Positions 35,315 through 46,700 of a stretch of 64,000 bases of DNA are shown one piece after another (position 1 is the first letter of the stretch; each line of letters starts with the position of its first letter). The DNA is taken from assembly GCF_018873765.1 (NCBI RefSeq), contig NC_057924.1:7378001-7442000 (forward strand), written 5' to 3'. The notes under the pieces were generated by a model. The model made no database searches. It saw nothing but the letters and a program-made list of their open reading frames with translations, and had not been told where the DNA came from. Origin of the DNA: Telopea speciosissima. Lineage: Eukaryota; Streptophyta; Magnoliopsida; Proteales; Proteaceae. Made by a program: the position numbers and the translations under genes.

Positions 35315-35448
35315 GGGAAAGAGAACTCTACCTGGTTACGTGTGGTGTGCCGCCCTTGAACCCAGAAACAAGGGGGTCATTTCACGTAGCCCTGTGTCTG
35401 GGCGCAAGGGCCGCGCACCAAACGCAACCAGGCAGCATTCTCTCACCC
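35315..35448. mobile_element. Foldback element (short)
   Basis: Left GGGAAAGAGAACTCTACCTG and right (reverse complement) GGGTGAGAGAATGCTGCCTG pair, then GGTTACGTGTGGTGTGCCGC against GGTTGCGTTTGGTGCGCGGC. The interior words CCCAGACACAGGG and AATGACCCCCTTG resemble those of the 34891 copy. Confidence 0.7.
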
Positions 35449-35494
35449 TAAAACTAAAGCAGTTACGTTCATAATTGACTCGATAGAACTTTAT

Positions 35495-35655
35495 GGGAAA
35501 AGGTTCTTTGAGGCCCAGGGCAGGGTAGGCTAGTACACTATGTTTCTCTCTCTCTCTCTCTCTCTTCAAATGAAACGAATTCGCTGCCCCTATGTATGAT
35601 TTATTTAATCGCAACTCATTGGTAGACTCCCCTATGCCCCTAGCTCAAAGAACCC
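35495..35655. mobile_element. Foldback element shared by both duplication units (A copy)
   Basis: Left GGGAAAAGGTTCTTTGAGGC with right (reverse complement) GGGTTCTTTGAGCTAGGGGC, then a TC microsatellite. The equivalent copy in unit B is at 40174-40328, so this insertion is older than the duplication. Confidence 0.65.
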
Positions 35656-36133
35656 TCTCAAGAACTTTACTTGCTCCTCCCAAGGAAAAGAAAGGAAGGG
35701 GGGCAAGGGTTGTGAAAAGAGGTCATTGAATGGAAGAAAAGCTTAAGGAAATCTCAAGGTTTTGATGAAAGAAAAACTTTAGTTAGTCGGCCTGATGCCA
35801 ATCAGCTGGTTGAACTAGGCTAGCTATACTCGAACTGGCTACCAAAACAGTTTCTAGTTCTCCTTCAGACCCATGGGTTCATTAAAACAACAGTTAAATC
35901 AGACACTAAAATGGTTAATTGTCAGTTTTGGTTTCCAAAAGCAATGGTCTATCCATTCTTTCAACACTCCTGATTCAAGAGGTTCAGAGCGTTGTTAGAT
36001 CCAGTTGGGGGACAGAATAAGAGGCTTGATTTTTTTGGGTACAAGCTGCAATGGGAGAACATTGTGATAGGTTACCTTTAGAACAAAAGAAACAAAGTAA
36101 GACAAGAGTTCATGTTACACTTCAAGTTGACAG

Positions 36134-36560
36134 GTTAAGACTCTTGGCTTACTTACATTCAGGGAACATTTGGAAAACAGAGGAGAGATGGGTGAGTAAG
36201 AAAAACCAATCAATTCCCTCCCTAGAATGAACCTGAGTAAAAAAGATGCTCCAATTAAGGAGGAACCACTGCATGTACCTTCAGATGAGTATGGTTGTGG
36301 AGGGAGCTCATAGGGAAGAAGCAAGAGAATTACTTCACAAGATGAATCTATACTCTGTTTTCCTTCTTAATAGAGATTGTAACCAGTTCTCTTCTGTACC
36401 CTCCAGCATTTTGTGATGATTGGCATATAACCTGAACCCACATAAGAATCAGCTTTATACTAGCAAGAATTGAAAGCTCCTGAAAATTATATTAAGATAA
36501 ACCCTCTTACCTTTGAGGAACCACCATTATCAGTGGAAGATGGCAAGAATAGCACCATAG
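36134..36560 (-). pseudogene. Broken copy of the TDP1 3' end
   Basis: Homologous to TDP1 exons at 41216-41296, 40987-41137 and 40779-40876. The middle exon is recognisable (SSQNAGGYRRELVT and [12 protein letters not shown]) but has an in-frame stop after a diverged stretch. The first of the three has lost about 27 bases, and the last has lost roughly 65 bases including the WSWDR-to-VWP region. No upstream exons are present. It arose with the 3.7 kb duplication. It could still supply a cryptic 3' end to read-through transcripts from TDP1. Confidence 0.88.
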
Positions 36561-36611
36561 CTGAAATGATAGACAAAAGATCATCAATCAATAAACGAAA
36601 AGGTAGTGCCA

Positions 36612-37335
36612 CAGAGGTTTGTTTGGTTAAGATGGCATAACTACATGCTTAACGTATGTAACATGTCATTATCTGGTTAATCTTCGAAGATCTCAACAGT
36701 TACGAAATTGGTTTTACTTCTAGTGTTTCTTCAATTCTTATTTTACTTCTTCACTCACATTTGTCAGATAGGGTTGATGTTCTTTTTTGGTCAAAACTAT
36801 CAATTTTAGGCTTAACTACATGCTTAAGGTATGTAACATGCCATTATCTGGTTAATCTTCGAAGATCTCAACAGTTACGAAATTGATTTTACTTCTAGTG
36901 TTTCTTCAATTCTTATTTTACTTCTTCACTCACATTTGTCAGATAGGGTTGATGTTCTTTTTGGGTCAAAACTATCAATTTTAGTTTTATTTTTCCAAAG
37001 AAACAGTAACCCTGATGCAAAAGGAGGCTTCAGACGATTTAAAACTTGGCATGGTAAAAAATTGCATAATCTCTAAGAGGAGATTGTTGCTCATGTTGCA
37101 TCAGGGTTACTGTTTCATTGGGAAAAATAAAACTGAAAATGGATAGTTTTGAGCCAACAAGAACACGAATCCCTTCTGACAATGTGAGTGAAAAAGTAAA
37201 ACAAGAAATTGAAGAAATACAAGAAGGAAAACCAATTGCATAACCGTTGAGATTTTCGATGATTAACCAGATCATCACAAGTTCGATACCGTAAGCATTT
37301 TAGTTTGCCATCTTAACCAAAAAAAACTCTGTGAC
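36612..37335. repeat. Inverted repeat with a duplicated left arm
   Basis: Left-arm sequence occurs twice in tandem (36635-36809 and 36810-36984; TACATGCTTAA(C/G)GTATGTAA, ATCTTCGAAGATCTCAACAG). It occurs once inverted on the right (about 37090-37330), ending GCCATCTTAACCAAAAAAAA, the complement of GTTTGGTTAAGATGGC at 36620. The arms flank AACAGTAACCCTGATGCA and its complement. The block sits exactly at the junction between duplication units A and B. Confidence 0.8.
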
Positions 37336-38086
37336 ACTTCATTTTCATTTATTTGTTGATAATGTTTTGTCCACAATCCACGTAAACTTACTATCTTACT
37401 TGAGAAACAATTAGATGACTGATGCATAAGCTTCGCAAGATATCTTACTTGATAATTCAAATCAATCCAATAAGAAATCCAAAGAACAAGAAACTAGAGG
37501 AGATTCATCAGTTACTTAAGGAATATCAGCTACCAGACAATTTAGAAAGTTCAAGGCATATAGGATAACAATGATCCTGAATAGAAGGCTAAAAAAGTGT
37601 CAGGTTTGAGAATGGGGAATGATTAAACCATTCAAATAAGGAAATTAGACTATCAGAGCAATGAACTAGACACAATATCAAGAAATCAATTAGAAATTAT
37701 GCATATAATAACAAAACAAATTAACTCATCAAGAGATAGGAGAGGAAGGCCAAATGTGAGATAGAACCTTGACCAATATGGATGAATCAATTTGGAAACT
37801 AACATTTACATCCATAGAAGGGTCTTAGAATTTAAATTTTAATAAATAACTCCCCCCAACCCTATCTTGTTAGAAGTGATGAAGGGGTGAATTTAAATGT
37901 GAGGATCATGCCTAATGTATGATTTGCTACTATGTTGTTTTGTTCAATTTCGGGTGCAATTCCTTTACATGGGAATCGTTTGATTCATATATACCTAATG
38001 TCTTATGATAATTAACAAAAGAATCACATGAACATTGTTGCTGCAAAGAGATCACACCCAAATGGCTGCATTTGAGCAATACCATC

Positions 38087-38336
38087 CTTGGTTTTAGTGC
38101 ACGGTATCGGACCGGGTATCGGTTACATGCAAAACCAATACAATACCGATATGGTAACGGCATGGAACAGCCATATCGGATACAGTTACCCCTGAGTTAA
38201 TTTAAAAAAAATGATTTTCTTTATTGTTTTACCCCTTGTCCATACCGCTTCACCGATATGGTATCGGAATCAGTGACTTGCAATACCGATATGTATCACC
38301 ATATCCAGCGATACGATACTGATACCTCAAACCATG
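38087..38336. mobile_element. hAT-type MITE (GTATCGG family), unit B only
   Basis: 250 bases with ends CTTGGTTTTAGTGCACGG and (right) ACCTCAAACCATG, flanked by ATACCATC (38079-38086) and ACACCATC (38337-38344), 7 of 8 identical. Interior words are GGTATCGG and CCGATATGG. The matching site in unit A near 33406-33413 has a single uninterrupted copy. Confidence 0.85.
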
Positions 38337-38572
38337 ACACCATCAGACTTTCATTCGCTTCAAAAGCTTCACCAAGCTAAGGTTTTGCAATTTGTTTAAA
38401 AAAAAGGTGTAAATTTTGTCAATTGAGACCTTAGGTGGTACTGTTGCATTAAGGTTACAGGTATCCGTATCAGTGTCTAGATTCGTCTTGGCAGATACCA
38501 ATATGAATAAAGCAAGGTATCGGGTGTAAAGGCGGATACATCCGATACATATTTGGTCTTCGGCGATATCTA

Positions 38573-38752
38573 TCCGGATCTTTGTCCCTTCCAGTTCCCT
38601 ACCCGGCCCAGTTCCCCTAGTGCTTGTAGTAGGGGGGGTGCAATGATCACCTTAACCTTGCCCGAACACTCCGCCCAAATGGGGTCCACCCCACTTTATT
38701 ACAGGCATTGGGGAACTGGGCCGGGCAGGAAACTGGAGGAGATAATTTTCCT
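38573..38752. mobile_element. Foldback element (core-sharing family), unit B only
   Basis: The left arm CTTCCAGTTCCCTACCCGGC, continuing CCAGTTCCCC, pairs with the right arm (reverse complement) CTCCAGTTTCCTGCCCGGCC, continuing CAGTTCCCC. The core is ATGATCACCTTAACCTTGCC ... ACTCCGCCCAAATGGGG. The corresponding unit A sequence near 34615-34630 is continuous. The target duplication is blurred. Confidence 0.8.
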
Positions 38753-40173
38753 ATCGTTAATGCTCTGCTCCAGTTAAATACACCGGATTTGTTAGGATCT
38801 TCTCGAGACTTAAGTTAGTCTTATCGATAGGTGTTAGGTGTTTGTCCTAGATGACACCACCTTGGTACCATTTAGGCCTGTACCAAATTGTCAAGTGACA
38901 AACATAGATGGGATACATTAAATCCATTTTTTTAATAATACAGAACATGTCTTACTACTCAAATTTTAGCTCCAAACAAGAAACGAGGATGCCTTAGCAG
39001 TGGCTCCAAACTCAAAAGTCACAAAATTGTGAACATCCCCCTTTAACGAATAACATTCTAAAAATTTTATTTTAATGACAGGATTTCCTTCATGGACAAT
39101 ATAAGAAGTAATTTGCATGCCACAACAATGATAGTTTGAAGAATGAAATCGTTCGCATGGAGTTTTACATGATCAGAATAAAGAAAATGTCAGTATGAGT
39201 CCCACGGTTGGCATAGAATTTTTATTTGGTCCTGACCTAAATAACACCAACCATGGTGCCTCTAAGACTTTCATCTTCTACTTATCCTTCCATCTCATTC
39301 CATACCCTCTCGTATATGTCCATGCACCCCATTGTATCCTGTGCACCCTCGTGGTAATCTCATTGTTTAATTTTCAATTTTTTTATTTTTCCACTTGACA
39401 AATTCAGATTGGTCTAAGATTTGGCATATTGAACAAGGGACCATTGGTCTACCTATCTATAAAATTTCTGTCCCATAATGGCAAATTTAGATGCCTGTTA
39501 ATGATATTCTTTTCTTAACATCCTTAAGAGGAAAATCAGTACTTTTCTTCAAAGACATCTTTTCCCCATATGATCTCAAGGGTTTCAAACATCAAGGTAG
39601 GGCTTGAGAACTTGAAAACATTGTGAGAACTAAAACAGATTTTAGCATGAAACGGGTGTGGTTGATGGGAAATGAATTGTTTTGGGTAGGGCTGCAAATG
39701 GGAAAGATGTGATTGGTGTAGATAAGATTGGTGTATGACCGCTGACGGGAAGGGTAGGATTGGGTAATGGACTTCCCCTTACAACCAATGACGGATTGAA
39801 AAACAGTATCATCCATATAGGATCCACATTTTTTAAATATGAGAGATGTCAAAATGGATCCCACTATCACCATAGACCGGTAAAAAATAGTCTTTGCTAT
39901 TACTGTACCAGCCTTAGCCTAAATGAAATTAAACAATTACCTTTACCTACAAATGAGTGTGAAGTAAGATAAGCATTAAATTTTACAGTCCTATTTCTGC
40001 AAGAGGAAAAAAAAGCGAGAAATTTACACATACCTCCCTAAAATAAAACCTAATTATAAATTCACCCATGAGTTTTGGATATTTACACATACCTCCCCTG
40101 AGGTAAGGCCTAATTCACAAGACCCCCTTTTGTTCCATCAAGTTAAAGTTCACAAACGACTCAATAATTTTAT

Positions 40174-40328
40174 GGGAAAAGGTTCTCCGTACCCCAAGGC
40201 AGGGTAGGCTATGACATTTTGTGTGTCTCTCTCTTCCTCACATGAAATAACCTCACTGCCCCCTATGTATGATACTATTTCATCACACCTCATTGGTAGG
40301 GCCCCTATGCCACTAGCTCTAAGAACCC
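40174..40328. mobile_element. Foldback element shared by both duplication units (B copy)
   Basis: Same position and wording as 35495-35655 (GGGAAAAGGTTCT ... AAGAACCCTC), with an independently changed interior (GTGTGTCTCTCTCTTCC). Confidence 0.6.
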
Positions 40329-40778
40329 TCTTCAGAACTTTAGTTACCCCTCACAAGGAAAAGAGAGGAAACAAGGGTTGCAAAAAGAGGCCATTGAATG
40401 GGAAATAGCTCAAGGAAATCTCAAGGTTTTCTCCCCATTTTTTATGGAAGAAAATCTCTAGTTAGTCGGATCAGCCGGTTAAACAGGGCTAAAGGAACTG
40501 GCCATCAAATCAGTTTCCGGTTCTCATTCATACAAATGGTTTCATGAAAACAACAGTAAAACCAGACACTGAAATGGTTGAATGTCAAGTTTGGTCTCCA
40601 AAAACTATGGTCTATCCATTCTTTCCACACTCCTGATTCAAGTGGTTTGGAGCCTCGTCAGACCTAGGTTAGACAGAATAAGAGGCTTGACTTATTTGGC
40701 TACAAAGCTGCAATGTAGGTTTACCCTAAAACAATAGAAACAAAGTAAGACGAGTTCATTTACACGCAAGTTGACAGG

Positions 40779-43700
40779 TCAAGAATCTTGGCTTACATAC
40801 AACTTGACCTGTCGTGGCCATACTTGACCATAGACATCCTTCTTGCTATATCGTCTGTCCCATGACCAGGGAACATCTGGAAAAAAAGAGGAGATGGGTG
40901 AGTAAGAAAAACCAATCAAATCTCTCCCTTGAATGAACCTTAGGGTAAAGGATATGCTCCAATTAATGAGGAACCACTGCATGTACCTTCAGATGAGTAT
41001 GGTTGTGGAGGGAGCTCATAGGGAATAGGCAAGGGAATTACTTCAGAAGATGAATCCATACTCTGGTTTCCTCGCCAACAGAGTGTAACAAGTTCTCTTC
41101 TGTGCCCTCCAGCATTTTGTGATGATCCACAAATAACCTGAACCCAAAGAAGCAGCTGCTTTATACTAAACAAGAATTGACGCTCATGAAAATTTTATTA
41201 ACATAAATCCATTACCTCTGAGGAACCACCATTATCAGTGCAAGAAAATAGATAGCCATGCTGTTTAGTGGAAGATGGCAAGAATAACACCCCTAGCTGA
41301 AATTATTGACAAAAAGTCATAATTCAAAAAATGAAAAAGCAGTGCCATAGAGGTTTGTTTGGTTAAGATGGAAGAACTACATGCTTACTTTATGGAACAC
41401 AACAGAACTTTGAGAGGCCCCATAAAAGGATGCATAATGGGAGGTGCTTTGTGAGGCCTTTGTGAAATTTAAGGAGCAAATAGGGCATCCCAACTTTTTT
41501 TTTTGTGGGGGGGGTGGGGTGGGGGGGGGGGAGGTTAGAACAATAGAAAGAAAAAAAAGGAAAATAGCAATAGAAGCAAATTATAGCCATGTTTTGGGGA
41601 CATAAATTAGTTGCTCAAGGCAGTAATGAATGCATACAGAGAAGGGGGGGGGGGTTAGAAATGAAATTTTAGGAGATGCAACGCTGTCTGATTTCTATAA
41701 CCTAAATTTACAGTATTACCATCTAATCAAGAGGTGATATTGATTAGATCGAGATACAGGAACCAAGCACATCCAAAATTGCATTAAATGAAATTTTGGA
41801 GCTAATCTAAAACGACCACTACTCAATGCTGGCCCCACCCATGCGGGGTCCTGGGAGGGGTGAGTTTGGAGTCGATCCTAACCTTTGACATTTTTGCCCA
41901 AAGTGGCCACACTCAAGACTCGAACCCCGGCAGCCTGAACCTTTTACCGTTGCTCCAATGATTTAATCCGGTCCATCTGAATGCTAACATGGTGTACCAC
42001 CTCTTGAATAGTCAATGGCTCCAAGGTCAAACTACTTAAGTGTTACCATCTTAGCAAGAGCCTGACATGGCAGGCACACACACACAAAGAGAGAAAGAAA
42101 GAGCAGGATCTTGGAATTCTCCAGCTCTCTATCACTTGTTTATAATATCACAATCTTTAAACCATCTGATTTTATTGTTTTCTGCATATGAGGAGTTTAG
42201 TAGGGCTCTTTGAAATGGTCACCTCTTTAAGAGGGAAAAAATGAGTATGTACAATTCCTTCCCCCCCCCCCCCCCTCCCCCCTCCCCCCTCCCCTTTTTT
42301 TTGGTTAATTGAAGGGAAGAGGATGGGACCATCGCTTCTGTGATGGTAAAGGCTCAGGCTGCAGTATGAAGGACGCAGGTACAAGTCTAAGGATTGTGCA
42401 AAAATTGTGGAAACTAGGACTGACCACAGTCCACCCCCACCAGAGGAAGAGAAGTGGAGGGAATCAATCAAGTAAAATGCAAAAAATAAATAGACGAATC
42501 AATAAAGAGAAAAAGGGGGGTTTTGGGCATGTCAAACATGAACTGGTAGAAAGTTGAAATCTAATGTGTCAAAACATATAATAGTTCAGAAGAATTCATG
42601 CACTATGGCTTTCAGACATGTCAGCACTTTGCTCTTGATTGTCCGCTTTCAAACATTATTGTCATGGATATCTTTTATATTTTTGGGAGGGTTTTAATGG
42701 TGAAAGAGGAAGTGAAGTGGAGGGAATCAATCCCATGTACGTGCTGTGACAAGCAACAACAGACTTTACCAGTAGGACAAGCTGGCACCTTCAATTGTCA
42801 TGGATATCACATTATTAACATTAAAGTCAATCACGGTTGACAAAAATATCATTAATTACAATGCACATTGAAGATCTGTGGACCAAATATGCAAATAGTC
42901 ATACTTAGCTTCAAACTCCATCTGGAATCAGAGAGCGGGAGAAAGTTCAAATTGCATAGGAGTGCCTAGTTTGAAGGAAATACCTCGTAAGAACGGATCA
43001 TGAGTTGTGAATTATTCTTCTGCAGTGCACCCCATGCTGCTTTGCTGAGATTTGCTGAAGTAAGTAGAAACCAGCTGTTGCAAAGTCAAAATTCAAAACT
43101 TGCATGATTTAGGAGTACCATCCCTGCTGAAATGTAAATATGAAAAAACAAAAAAGGAGACGGCAGGTTAAAAATTTCTTACGCAATTTTTTGACCACTG
43201 TATCGCGTATATGTCTTAATATGAGGCATTGCACGACTGTGACATCAAATAAACGTAGTAGTAAGTATCATTATGCAAGGATAAGCCTATCTAACAAATT
43301 AGAAATGCTGCATTCAAACTCTTAGTCACTGAAAATTAAGGACAAAGTCAATCCAATTATGAATGAAGCTTCACCTATTTAAGAAATTAGAAATAATACA
43401 AACTCCCTACATCTTCCACTGCAAGGATATGCCAGAGTGACACATGGCATTTATACCAAATTGCTAAAACAAAGTTGTGTGTTCAAATTCCCACCACTTT
43501 TTGGAATCACATTCCTAGAATTAAATTCACAAGATATAGGATATGAAACAAATGGATTTTTAAAGGTGTTGAACAGAGGCCCTAAAACTGCAGAATTCAG
43601 AAATTCAGCCAAAATGTCAACTAAATTTGGAACACCTCCAACTAAATGCAAATTTGTTTTTTCAAGCACTTCATGGTGGTTGAAGGAGAAAAATAAATAA

Positions 43701-46700
43701 AAGATGCTCCGAGATGCTGGCCATTTAGGAGAAGAACCCTTGAGTTTGAAGTCGAATGGAGATGGGTTCAAAGGAGTTTCAGCGGGAAATCTTGTTGTAA
43801 CACTTTGGGAAAGCTAGCCTTTTCTACAACATCTATCATGTTTGGATGGAAAGGGACTTAAGAAGATGGTCCAGGAACTCTAGAACATCAACAGAGCTAG
43901 GATGCCATCTCCTTTGATGTCTGGGGACAGCTTGATCTCCATGTTGGATCTTGCATGGATACCCCAAGGAATAGGCATGGTGTTCTCTCTTGGGATCTTC
44001 CTATCCGACTTTCTGCAGTTGGTGATTGCTTGTAATTTTTCTCTTCTTTCCTTCTATGATTCCCTTATTTTGGGGATCTTTTCTGTATTCTTTGAGCACA
44101 TTGAACATAATTTATAGGGAAAATATCATCCCCCTCCCCTCTAAGTATCCATAATATCAATCCAATCCCCAAGTTTTGAATAATGATAACGCCCTCCCCT
44201 ACTATCCCAAGATTCTATCAACCGTATCCTAACTGTTAAAGAAGGCCGTTAAGTGATGATGTGGCATGTACAAAATTTCTAAAACCCCAAAATACCCTTA
44301 ATATTATTCTATTCCCTTTTTGCCCTCCCCTACTTTGCCTTTTGCATCGTCTTCTCCCATTTCCTCTTGTTCCTCTGTGCTACTGCTTCTTCTTCTTCAT
44401 CCGCCAGCAACTCGATCGATCCTTATGCTGAAACTAGGGTTAAGGCATGTTCCGAGCAATTTCTCACCAACCTTGATCGTATTGGAATCACACTGACCGA
44501 TCCAGATTCCGATTCTGGATCAAATTCTAAGGGTTGATAAAGGAATCACATCAATTCGAAGTTTTTAACTTTTAAACCATGGGGATTGAAGAAGAAAATG
44601 TGGAGCCCAAATGGAGCAGGTGGGAGCGTAAGGAAAATTTGAGGGAAACATGTATTGAATCGATTCATAAAAAAGATGAGGCAAAAACAGAAACCCCACT
44701 GAAACCCATTTCCATCCATTCCATTTCTAGTCGAACCTGAAACCTCTGCAACGCATCTCTGTTTCCTATTTCTTGAAACCCATTTTGATTCCACTACCAC
44801 CGACCCACTTTCTCCTTCATTTTTCTATTTTGTTTTTCTGTTTTTCTAAAAAATCCCACCTAAACCCCACCGAACCCTCTCCCATTTTCCATATTCTTCT
44901 TCTATTTTCCGGTCGTTATCATATCCCATTCTATTTCTTCTTTTTTTTTTTCTACTGAAATCACTTCTCCCACTTTCTCTTCCCATCCTGGTTTTTTTTC
45001 CTTTCTTCCATCTTCTCCAGCTCTATTGACCAAAACCCTTAACCAATTTCTCATCGTATCCCAACCACGACATAACCAATTCCTTCTTCTCTGTCACCGC
45101 CAACAACCGCTTCACTCTGCTCCACAACTTCAGCGCCTCATCGCCAGCGTATCAACATTACTGAAAACAGAACATTACCTATAACCAAGAACAAAGAAAG
45201 TAAAGGAAATTTTGAGGGAAACATGTATTGGATCGATTCATAAAAAAGATATTAGAAGATAATCCGCATCAGTGCATCACTTTCTTCCTCACACTCACAC
45301 GCACAGAAGATTTGTGTTCGTAAGAGACGCCACAGGGTTTTAGGGCTTTATGAAGGAATGAATGAGGAAGGAAAGGGGGAGTGAGTTGTTTGTTATACAT
45401 ACGAACTAGGGTTAGGTTTTCCGAATTCTTATATCAACTTCCCACTTTTGCCCCGTGGTGGTGGTGGCGGTGGAAGAGGATCGGAGGCGGCAGTGGTGGT
45501 GCTGGCGGAAGGAGAAGAAGAAGAAGCACAGAGGAAGAAGACGACGGAGGGCAAAAAGGGAATAGAATTTTAAGGGTTTTTTTTTTTGGGTAAACATATT
45601 AAGGGTATTTTGGGGTTTTAGAAATTTTATACATGCCACATCATCACTTAATGGCGTTTTTTAACTATTATGGTAGGTTGATAGAATCTTGGGAAAGTAG
45701 GGGAGGGCATTATCATTATTCAAAACTTGGGGATTGGGTTGATATTATGGATACTTAGAGGGGAGGGGGATGATATTTTCCCTAATTTATATTATCCGTC
45801 GGGGAAAAAAAATAAAGGAATATTTTAGGAGAAGTAAACAAAGATGGAAGCTTTTATATTGGAAGAGGAAATAACAGAAGTATTCACTGCCTATAATGAA
45901 CCATGATCCATTCTCAAGCAATAAACAGTTATTTGTGTTGGCTAAATTCAATGTGAATGCACCCCATGACAAATCTATTCACAAAGTATTGGTCAAGACT
46001 TAATGGCAACTCCTTCCAGAAAGTTCGTTAATTCATTAAGACCTCACTGGGTCTATACCAGAGGACTTAAAAGTCAAAAAAAGAGGGGGCACTATAACCA
46101 TATGATGTTAGACTGAAATCTATTTGTCCAGCCCTAGCTGTGGAAAAATAATTAATAATTACAGTACCTGCGGCCAGTGTGAGTAGCTTTCCATTTTGCC
46201 CAATACTTTTTTAGGAAATCTTTCTCCACATTCTTCTGAGGGCTCGGGATAGCGTTACCAGCTGCATATCCCTGAAGACCAGAGATCTAAACTTCAATGA
46301 AGAGAAGCCAAGACCAAAGCAAAGAAGAGATTAAAAAACCTAGGTACATTGCATGCATAAGCATATAAAAGATTCAAACCCTATTAAGCCATCACCAACA
46401 AAGCATTACTGCTACAGATGAAAGAACCTGATTCACTGAATTCCCCGACTATGATGTCCAACAACTACTTCATAGACCCTCACAACAATTTTGTCTAAGT
46501 GAAAGCAGAAATATAAGGGACAAAACAGGACACAGTCACTAAAATTAAAATAGCATCCTGCAGCCTATCTTAAAGATAACTGTGACTGAAGTGATTGCAT
46601 TGCACCAGTGCGCCACAGCCAGACAATGTATACCAAATGATCTACAACAGAAGCTAGCTTGTCCCTCCAACTACATCAATCTAAACAGTGTCTGACTTCT

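Larger units (their letters stand above)
32862..36660. repeat. Segmental duplication, unit A
   Basis: Direct repeat partner of 37674-41395. Shared landmarks in the same order are AACTCATCAAGAGATAGGA (32899 / 37723), the GACCTAAG(C/T)TGATG(C/T)TGTTGCATT type unit, GTTAAATACA(T/C)CGGATTTG (34640 / 38774), GTGACAAACAT(T/A)GATG, CACAAAATTGTGAACATCCC, a foldback copy (35495 / 40174), and the TDP1 3' exons. The identity is visibly imperfect, so the duplication is old. Unit A carries the broken TDP1 end. Confidence 0.85.
37674..41395. repeat. Segmental duplication, unit B
   Basis: Partner of unit A in direct orientation; it contains the intact last three TDP1 exons. Compared with A it carries extra insertions at 38087-38336 and about 38573-38752, and roughly 1 kb of additional sequence between 39070 and 40140. 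It lacks the foldbacks at 34891, 35150 and 35315. Confidence 0.85.

Noticed and set aside
42061-42110. Possible CRISPR-like or short tandem array (CACACA, AAAGAGAG)
   Set aside because: Simple-sequence repeats only; no regular repeat-spacer structure, and CRISPR arrays are not expected in plant nuclear DNA.
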